A stretch of DNA of 11,135 bases from Crocinitomicaceae bacterium (lineage in GTDB: Bacteria; Bacteroidota; Bacteroidia; Flavobacteriales_G; Salibacteraceae), in the NCBI GenBank assembly GCA_018623405.1, contig JAAZVO010000074.1, positions 1 through 11,135 on the forward strand, written 5' to 3'. The notes under the pieces are model-generated. The model made no database searches, was not told the DNA's origin, and saw only the letters and a list, made by a program, of their open reading frames with translations. Positions 7,593 to 11,135 of the stretch are shown in pieces (the first letter of the stretch is position 1; the number at the start of each line of letters is the position of its first letter). The position numbers and the translations under genes were made by a program.

Positions 7593-8369
7593 TTGGCTAC
7601 AAAAACTTATAGTAAAGAAGAAAAGTATGGAATTATTGGAACTGTAATGTTTCATGTACTTCTATTGATTTTATTCTTGTTACTTGGCCTTAAAAGTATT
7701 GACCCTCCGCCGGATAGCGGGGTTTTATTAAACTTCGGAACAAGTGAGTTTGGAAGCGGAGATATTCAACCCGAAGAAGCAGTAGCAACACCTGTAGAAC
7801 CTGAAAATCCAGACGTTGTAGATGCTTCGCCGGTTGAGCCTGATGTTATTGAAGAGGAAGTAATGACACAAGAAACTGTGGAAACAGTTGAAATTCCTGA
7901 GGAAAAACCAAAAGAAGAGCCAAAAGAAGAAAAGCCCGAAATTAGTGATGAACTAAAACAAACCTTGAGTAACGCTTTTAATAAAAAGAAAAACTCAGGT
8001 AGCGAGGGTCCGGATAACCAAGCTGGCGATAAAGGCTCAACTGAAGGAACAAAAGATGGAAAAGATTACACAGGCGACCCGGGAGGTGGCGGAAACGGAA
8101 TATCATATAACCTTGGAGGAAGAAAACATCTCTCGCTACCAAAGCCAATAGATAACTCTCAAGATGAAGGTACTGTAGTGGTAACAATAATTGTAGACCG
8201 ACAAGGAAATGTAATTAGCGCTACACCCGGTGCAAGAGGTTCTACAACCACAAATGCCAACCTGCTTAAAAAAGCAAAAGAAGCGGCCTTAAAAGCAAAG
8301 TTTTCTGCGAGTCCAACAGCTGCAGCTGAGCAAAAAGGTACCATTACTTACAAATTTTTATTACAGTAG
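7593..8369 (+). CDS. tonB: Energy transducer TonB (short C-terminal domain type)
   Basis: TonB-like proteins span the periplasm and pass energy from ExbB/ExbD to outer-membrane receptors. The 258-residue product has a short basic N-terminus, one membrane helix at about 12-33 with a His at position 21 (compare essential His20 of E. coli TonB), and an acidic Pro/Glu/Val linker (59-118, including EEKPKEEPKEEKPE). A Gly/Lys/Asp-rich stretch (132-170) and a small C-terminal domain from about 190 (TVVVTIIVDRQGNVISA) follow. No canonical YP motif is seen, so a TolA-like role cannot be excluded. No ATG is available before the helix; the TTG at 7593, one base after the exbD stop, gives a normal N-terminus. 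A further in-frame TTG at 7542 lies within exbD and is less likely. The stop shares its last base with the folC GTG. Confidence 0.85.
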   Translation: MATKTYSKEEKYGIIGTVMFHVLLLILFLLLGLKSIDPPPDSGVLLNFGTSEFGSGDIQPEEAVATPVEPENPDVVDASPVEPDVIEEEVMTQETVETVEIPEEKPKEEPKEEKPEISDELKQTLSNAFNKKKNSGSEGPDNQAGDKGSTEGTKDGKDYTGDPGGGGNGISYNLGGRKHLSLPKPIDNSQDEGTVVVTIIVDRQGNVISATPGARGSTTTNANLLKKAKEAALKAKFSASPTAAAEQKGTITYKFLLQ

Positions 8370-9586
8370 TGAACTTTAAAGAGGTATTGGATTATCTCTA
8401 CAAGCAACTACCCATGTTTCAAAGGGTAGGAAAGCAAGCTTTTAAAAAAGATTTGAAAAATACACTTGCTCTTTGCGAAATTCTCGATAATCCTCACCAA
8501 AAGTTTAGAAGCATTCATATTGCCGGAACAAACGGCAAAGGCTCTGTTTCTCACATGTTAGCAGCGGCTTTACAAGCAAATGGCTTTAAGGTTGGATTGT
8601 ACACTTCGCCTCATCTAAAAGACTTTAAAGAGCGCATAAAAATAAATGGAAAGCCAATTTCTTCACAATTTGTGATCAAATTTGTGAAACAATACAAGGG
8701 TGAATTTGAAGCAATTCAACCTTCCTTTTTTGAGTGGACTGTAGCTTTAGCTTTTTACTATTTCGCGCAAAAAAAAGTTGATATAGCCATAATTGAAACC
8801 GGAATGGGTGGCCGATTAGACTCAACCAACGTAGTTTCTCCACTATTATCTGTAATAACAAATATTGGTTTTGACCATATGGAGTTTTTGGGAGATACTT
8901 TGGAGAAAATTGCCGGTGAAAAAGCAGGAATAATAAAAGCAAACACCCTAGTAATTATTGGCAGAACTCAAAATGAAACCCAAGAGGTATTTTTAGAAAA
9001 AGCTAAAACATTATCATCTCCCATAATTTTTGCAGATCAGCAACCTAGAGTAATCATAAATACTGATTTAAAAGGAGGGTATCAAAAAGAAAACCTTCAA
9101 ACTGTAATTACAGCACTTAAGGTTTTAAAATCTGAAAATATTTTAGCGATTGACCTTACAAAAGCAAAAAAAGGTTTAAAGCAAGTAGTTAAATCAACTG
9201 GTTTAAATGGAAGATGGCAAATACTTTCAAAATCGCCAAAAATTATTTGTGATGTTGGCCATAATGAAGAAGGTATTAAATGGGTAATTGAGAATTTGAA
9301 AAAAGAAAAATTTGAAACCCTTCACTTTGTTCTTGGGATGGTAAGCGATAAAGACCATGCAAAGATTTTAAGCATGCTTCCCAAAAATGCCACTTACTAC
9401 TTCTGTAAACCCAACATTCCAAGGGGATTAGAAGTAAATTTATTGCATGCTAAGTCGCTTGCGGCGGGTTTAGAAGGAAAGGGCTATGCCTCAGTAAAAT
9501 CTGCATTTAATGCCGCTAAAAAAAGGGCCTCCAAAAAGGATTTAATTTTTGTTGGGGGAAGTACGTTTGTGGTTGCGGAGGTTTAA
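8369..9586 (+). CDS. folC: Bifunctional folylpolyglutamate synthase/dihydrofolate synthase FolC
   Basis: FolC adds glutamate to dihydropteroate to make dihydrofolate and extends the polyglutamate tail of folates, an ATP-dependent cytosolic ligase related to the Mur ligases. The 405-residue protein has the family motifs in order: YLYKQLPMFQRVGKQAF at the N-terminus, ATP loop HIAGTNGKGS (50-59), LYTSPHLKDFKERI (77-90), IIETGMGGRLDSTN (141-154), ITNIGFDHMEFLG (163-175), and GEKAGIIK (183-190) with Lys185 at the usual carbamylated-lysine position. The C-terminal domain has NGRWQ (280-284), CDVGHNEEGI (294-303) and the closing VGGSTFVVAEV. It starts with GTG in the junction TAGTG, overlapping the tonB stop by one base, which points to coupled translation. 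The next ATG (8414) would cut conserved sequence. It ends convergent to the rhodopsin gene, 109 bp away. Confidence 0.93.
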   Translation: MNFKEVLDYLYKQLPMFQRVGKQAFKKDLKNTLALCEILDNPHQKFRSIHIAGTNGKGSVSHMLAAALQANGFKVGLYTSPHLKDFKERIKINGKPISSQFVIKFVKQYKGEFEAIQPSFFEWTVALAFYYFAQKKVDIAIIETGMGGRLDSTNVVSPLLSVITNIGFDHMEFLGDTLEKIAGEKAGIIKANTLVIIGRTQNETQEVFLEKAKTLSSPIIFADQQPRVIINTDLKGGYQKENLQTVITALKVLKSENILAIDLTKAKKGLKQVVKSTGLNGRWQILSKSPKIICDVGHNEEGIKWVIENLKKEKFETLHFVLGMVSDKDHAKILSMLPKNATYYFCKPNIPRGLEVNLLHAKSLAAGLEGKGYASVKSAFNAAKKRASKKDLIFVGGSTFVVAEV

Positions 9587-9690
9587 AAAACAGGACTACC
9601 TAAACATAGAAAGCTTTTTAAGAGAAATGAAGAAGTAAGGGGTTGCTTTCATCGAAAAAATAATCCTGTTTTCTGCGTAAATAGATTTAC
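9587..9690. repeat. Nested inverted repeats in the convergent folC/rhodopsin gap
   Basis: AAAACAGGA (9587-9595) is the exact reverse complement of TCCTGTTTT (9664-9672), and within the 68-nt interval GAAAGC (9609-9614) is complementary to GCTTTC (9645-9650). Nearer the rhodopsin stop, GTAAA (9677-9681) and TTTAC (9686-9690) form a small hairpin with a TAGA loop. No strong stem with T-run is present in either direction. The gap may serve as a two-way transcript end for the converging genes, but this is weakly supported. Confidence 0.3.
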
Positions 9691-9695
9691 CAATG

Positions 9696-10448
9696 TTATG
9701 CGGTTGCTAATTCAGAATTGTTGGTACTAGTAATTGCAATATTGTAAACTACCAACCCAAAGCCAATTTTGTTTATTGCATCAGCAATATTGTAGAATAA
9801 ATCAACATTTGTAGATTCCCAACCTAACCCAACATTTAGCCATCCTCCTGGCATACACATATATCCTATTGGGTAAATTGCCCATCCTACTAATACAAAC
9901 CAAGCTAGAGTTCTAATACCTTTAACAACTGTAGGGTTATCCGACTTATCAGCTAATTGTTTTACTTCACCAAACCAAGCTGTCCAAAGTATATAAACAT
10001 AACCTATAGTTGATAAAAAGCCCCAAACAAATGAGTGCATTGTTGAGCCATCGGTAAATGCTTCACCATAATAACCTGTAACAAGCATCCATGCTGAAGC
10101 AATAACTAGCTTCCACAATAAACTTGGTTTTGCACCAGCAGGTTTAGTCAACAAGTAAAATTCAACACACATTAGAGGCACAGTTAAGGTCCAATCAATA
10201 TAACGTAAAGCGGTTGGGTTTGTGCCTGTAGCTGCGTAATAATCGCGCATGTAGTAATAATGTACAGCAGCAATACCTGTAATTAAGCCTGAAACTAGCA
10301 AGGAAGTTTTCCACTTTCCTTCTACCCTACTTCTTTCAAAAAAGAAAAAAACTGCTGCAGCAAACATTGCCATGTAGCCTGTAAAAAATGTAAAGGCCAC
10401 CGGGTCGTCCTTAGGAATAGCAAGAACATTTAACATAAATTCATTCAT
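9696..10448 (-). CDS. Proteorhodopsin, light-driven outward proton pump (green type)
   Basis: This 250-residue microbial rhodopsin has seven predicted helices (about 17-37, 48-68, 81-101, 111-128, 136-159, 177-198, 212-240). Retinal would bind Lys227 in ADAINKIGFG, with counterion Asp223 nearby. Helix C reads RYIDWTLTVPLMCVEFYLL: Asp85, Thr89 and Glu96 give the DTE triad of proton-pumping proteorhodopsins (D97/T101/E108 in the reference protein). His63 lies 22 residues before Asp85, as in the known His75-Asp97 pair. Met93 occupies the colour-tuning site 105, a residue known from green-absorbing flavobacterial rhodopsins. Helix F keeps WAIYP (189-193). Aligning SFVWGFLST with the bacteriorhodopsin stretch FVWWAIST puts Gly143 at the Trp138 position, the fenestration used for carotenoid antennae. 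Retinal synthesis genes are not in the window. The gene stands alone on its strand, 478 bp from tRNA-Val, with an AT-rich upstream region and AAATAAAA just before the ATG. Confidence 0.97.
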   Translation of the reverse strand: MNEFMLNVLAIPKDDPVAFTFFTGYMAMFAAAVFFFFERSRVEGKWKTSLLVSGLITGIAAVHYYYMRDYYAATGTNPTALRYIDWTLTVPLMCVEFYLLTKPAGAKPSLLWKLVIASAWMLVTGYYGEAFTDGSTMHSFVWGFLSTIGYVYILWTAWFGEVKQLADKSDNPTVVKGIRTLAWFVLVGWAIYPIGYMCMPGGWLNVGLGWESTNVDLFYNIADAINKIGFGLVVYNIAITSTNNSELATA

Positions 10449-10510
10449 AGCGTTTTATTTAATATTTAAAACAATATGGGAATAAATTTTTTCCTAAAAG
10501 GTGAAATGGA

Positions 10511-10541
10511 AGTATTTGATAACTAAATACTTATATAAGTA
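10511..10541. promoter_or_regulatory. Overlapping palindromes upstream of the rhodopsin gene, candidate operator
   Basis: AGTATTT (10511-10517) is the exact reverse complement of AAATACT (10525-10531), with 7 bp between. The second arm also forms part of a perfect 14-bp palindrome, TACTTATATAAGTA (10528-10541). The three half-sites (AGTA, TACT, AGTA) are spaced so that a dimeric regulator could occupy alternative pairs. The block lies 62 bp upstream of the rhodopsin ATG. The base composition is very AT-rich, so chance palindromes are not excluded. No TAnnTTTG box with correct spacing is visible for the rhodopsin gene itself; the nearest are 7-of-8 matches TTTATTTG and TTCTTTTG further upstream on the minus strand. 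Confidence 0.35.
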
Positions 10542-10611
10542 ATTTTTTTGTATTAAATAATATGTTGAGAGGCAAAAGAATTGGGTATTCTTGCAAATAA
10601 ACTTATTCAAG

Positions 10612-10643
10612 TTTGCCCCCACTGTGAAACTAAGATACGTTTG
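10612..10643 (+). promoter_or_regulatory. Consensus Bacteroidota promoter pointing away from the rhodopsin gene
   Basis: TTTG at 10612-10615, a 20-bp spacer, and TACGTTTG at 10636-10643 match both halves of the TTTG...TAnnTTTG consensus exactly. No protein-coding gene follows on this strand inside the window. A transcript starting near 10650 would run through both 65-bp repeats to the hairpin before tRNA-Val. Confidence 0.5.
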
Positions 10644-10698
10644 TAAAGTTGTATTGGATTGAAAATTCTGAATAAGTAGCATCACTTAAATCAACAGG

Positions 10699-10763
10699 TA
10701 AAACCCCAAATCTTCGATTCTCACTTTTATTAGGCCTGCGAAAATTCAAGCAAGCTTGATTTT
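10699..10763. repeat. 65-bp intergenic repeat, copy 1
   Basis: This is the left copy of an ungapped 65-bp direct repeat (TAAAACCCC at its left end, AGCTTGATTTT at its right end). It is identical to copy 2 at 59 of 65 positions by hand count. It contains GCCTGCGAAAAT and the inverted pair CAAGC-AA-GCTTG flanked by AAAAT and ATTTT. Unlike copy 2, the sequence after it does not complete an outer stem. Confidence 0.85.
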
Positions 10764-10815
10764 AATCTTATTTTGGATTACTAAGTGATCCAGGTCCTCC
10801 TCGAAGTCTAAAAAC

Positions 10816-10880
10816 TAAAACCCCGAATCTCCGATTCTTACTTTTTTTATGCCTGCGAAAATCCAAGCAAGCTTGATTTT
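10816..10880. repeat. 65-bp intergenic repeat, copy 2
   Basis: This is the right copy, offset by 117 bp from copy 1 and in the same orientation. The six differences are substitutions, with no indels. It starts with TAAAACCCCGAATC and includes GAATC-TCC-GATTC, a small inverted repeat that is only partly kept in copy 1. Its right end is extended by sequence that pairs with its own middle part to form the hairpin at 10842-10895. Confidence 0.85.
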
Positions 10881-10895
10881 CTAGGCATAAAAAAA
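10842..10895. repeat. Long bulged hairpin spanning repeat copy 2
   Basis: Bases 10842-10854 (seven T then ATGCCT) are the exact reverse complement of 10883-10895, giving a 13-bp outer stem. Inside follow a small internal loop, AAAAT/ATTTT (5 bp), a one-base bulge, and CAAGC/GCTTG closed by a tiny loop. The A/T end of the outer stem overlaps the T-run of the tRNA terminator read on the minus strand, so the hairpin and terminator cannot both use those bases fully. Confidence 0.7.
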
Positions 10896-10913
10896 CCCCG
10901 CTATTGCGAGGTT
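10889..10913 (-). terminator. Rho-independent terminator of tRNA-Val, possibly two-way
   Basis: On the minus strand AACCTCGC pairs with GCGGGGTT (8 bp, one G-T pair) around a four-base loop, followed by a run of T residues (10889-10895 on this strand). It begins 13 bp after the tRNA 3' end, which fits a single-gene tRNA transcript. In the other direction the stem is followed by a broken T-rich run (TTTAGTTTTCTTT), so it may also stop plus-strand transcription. Confidence 0.8.
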
Positions 10914-10926
10914 TAGTTTTCTTTAG

Positions 10927-11001
10927 TGGGAGATACTGGATTCGAACCAGTGACCCCCTGCTTGTAAGGCAGGTGCTCTGAACCAACTGAGCTAATCTCC
11001 C
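10927..11001 (-). tRNA. tRNA-Val (anticodon UAC)
   Basis: The 75-nt minus-strand sequence folds into a complete cloverleaf: acceptor GGGAGAT/ATCTCCC with discriminator A, D arm GCTC/GAGC, anticodon stem CCTGC/GCAGG around CTTACAA, a 5-nt variable loop, and T arm ACTGG/CCAGT with TTCGAAT. The loop puts TAC at positions 34-36, reading valine GUN codons, chiefly GUA and GUG. CCA is not encoded; the sequence after the discriminator is CTAAAG, so the CCA end must be added enzymatically. It has its own consensus promoter (11030-11059) and a terminator, so it is a free-standing unit. Confidence 0.96.
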
Positions 11002-11029
11002 AAAGAACGCCGTTTCGAAAAACGGTTTG

Positions 11030-11059
11030 CAAATGTAATTCTATTTCTTATTCGGGCAA
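11030..11059 (-). promoter_or_regulatory. Promoter of tRNA-Val
   Basis: On the minus strand TTG (11057-11059), a 19-bp spacer and TACATTTG (11030-11037) match the Bacteroidota promoter consensus completely. Initiation would fall near 11023-11025, leaving a leader of about 22-24 nt. In that leader CCGTTT-TTCG-AAACGG (10-25 bases beyond 11000) forms a 6-bp hairpin with a UUCG tetraloop, ending 8 nt before the mature 5' end; it may assist processing or simply stabilise the precursor. Confidence 0.7.
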
Positions 11060-11083
11060 GTATTTAAACAAAAAATTGTTTTA

Positions 11084-11135
11084 CTACCCAAAAATGATTA
11101 ATCCAAAAATGATTACTAGGGCAATACAGGTGTAA
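11084..11135 (-). CDS. 3' end of a gene for a membrane protein (partial)
   Basis: The minus strand from the window edge reads YTCIALVIIFGLIIFG followed by TAG at 11084-11086. Sixteen uniformly hydrophobic codons ending in a stop look like a terminal membrane helix. The 13-bp direct repeat CCAAAAATGATTA (11088-11100 and 11103-11115) is explained by the repeated IIFG codons. The stop lies just upstream of the tRNA-Val promoter, which is the arrangement expected for neighbouring genes on one strand. The protein cannot be identified from so few residues, and the frame could be chance. Confidence 0.4.
   Translation of the reverse strand, partial: YTCIALVIIFGLIIFG

Larger units (their letters stand above)
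10650..10920 (+). ncRNA. Candidate non-coding RNA divergent from the rhodopsin gene
   Basis: The call rests on three things seen in the sequence: a full-consensus promoter at 10612-10643, no convincing reading frame on the plus strand behind it, and a GC-rich stem (10894-10901 with 10906-10913) followed by TAGTTTTCTTT, which could end a plus-strand transcript. The roughly 270-nt product would contain both copies of the 65-bp repeat, each with a CAAGC/GCTTG hairpin, and the long bulged hairpin at 10842-10895. Start and end are estimates. It matches no RNA family I recognise. The alternative is that the promoter match is fortuitous and the block is only a repeat remnant. Confidence 0.28.

Noticed and set aside
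7978..8187. Low-complexity segment in tonB considered as a frameshift or foreign insert
   Set aside because: The Pro/Glu and Gly-rich stretch is the normal variable periplasmic linker of TonB proteins, and the frame stays open into the conserved C-terminal domain.
10650..10668. Possible tRNA-derived attachment site (TATTGGATTGAAAA resembling the tRNA T-arm region)
   Set aside because: The similarity to the tRNA 3' part covers only about a dozen bases with mismatches and a gap, and there is no integrase gene or mobile cargo.
10494..10685. 63-codon minus-strand reading frame upstream of the rhodopsin gene
   Set aside because: The product is low-complexity and rich in Tyr, Phe, Asn and Lys as expected from translated AT-rich DNA. 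It overlaps the palindromes and the opposite-facing promoter and resembles no family.
10768..10986. 72-codon minus-strand reading frame
   Set aside because: It runs through the tRNA-Val gene, its terminator and repeat copy 2. The differences between the two repeat copies do not look like codon-level selection, so it is taken as a spurious frame.
11088..11115. 13-bp tandem direct repeat CCAAAAATGATTA as iterons or a CRISPR start
   Set aside because: Only two copies are present, and they are explained by repeated IIFG codons at the end of a membrane-protein gene on the minus strand.
11094..11135. Short plus-strand frame MINPKMITRAIQV ending at the window edge
   Set aside because: Thirteen codons with no promoter or context, antisense to the more convincing hydrophobic C-terminus on the other strand.

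Overview
The window looks like a chromosomal segment from a marine-type member of the Bacteroidota, probably class Flavobacteriia. The sequence is AT-rich, Shine-Dalgarno sites are largely absent, and several genes sit behind the Bacteroidota -7 box TAnnTTTG, with a TTG/TTTG -33 box in some cases. The proteins fit: a proton-pumping proteorhodopsin, a NhaD-type antiporter, an ExbB-ExbD-TonB set and a flavobacterial-style amino-acid dehydrogenase. Nothing resembles an IS element, prophage, CRISPR array or toxin cassette. All complete genes appear intact.

Layout. Bases 1-83 hold a hairpin with a T-run that presumably ends the preceding transcript. murF (84-1352, +) follows at once and meets an acyl-CoA dehydrogenase (1349-2491, -) tail to tail, with overlapping stop codons. 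A short divergent promoter region separates that gene from anmK (2571-3614, +). Next come an ELFV-family amino-acid dehydrogenase (3695-4921, +) and nhaD (4944-6365, +), then a tight exbB-exbD-tonB-folC cluster (6481-9586, +) in which tonB starts with TTG and folC with GTG. A convergent 109-bp gap with nested inverted repeats leads to the proteorhodopsin gene (9696-10448, -). The 478 bp between it and tRNA-Val(UAC) (10927-11001, -) contain overlapping palindromes, a consensus-like promoter pointing away from the rhodopsin gene, two 91%-identical 65-bp repeats, a long bulged hairpin and a shared terminator. The right edge holds the last codons of a membrane-protein gene on the minus strand.

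How the genes fit together. Two genes concern peptidoglycan: MurF completes the UDP-MurNAc-pentapeptide and AnmK recycles anhydro-MurNAc. Two feed carbon and nitrogen catabolism: the acyl-CoA and amino-acid dehydrogenases. The others revolve around ion gradients: proteorhodopsin makes proton-motive force from light, NhaD exchanges Na+ for H+, and ExbB/ExbD/TonB spend the gradient on outer-membrane uptake. FolC makes (polyglutamylated) folates.

The most interesting parts are the rhodopsin and the non-coding block beside it. The rhodopsin has the DTE proton-pump residues, Met at the colour-tuning site, and Gly at the position of bacteriorhodopsin Trp138, the opening used by carotenoid-antenna rhodopsins. 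The non-coding block could express a roughly 270-nt RNA divergently from the rhodopsin gene; that is inference from sequence alone.
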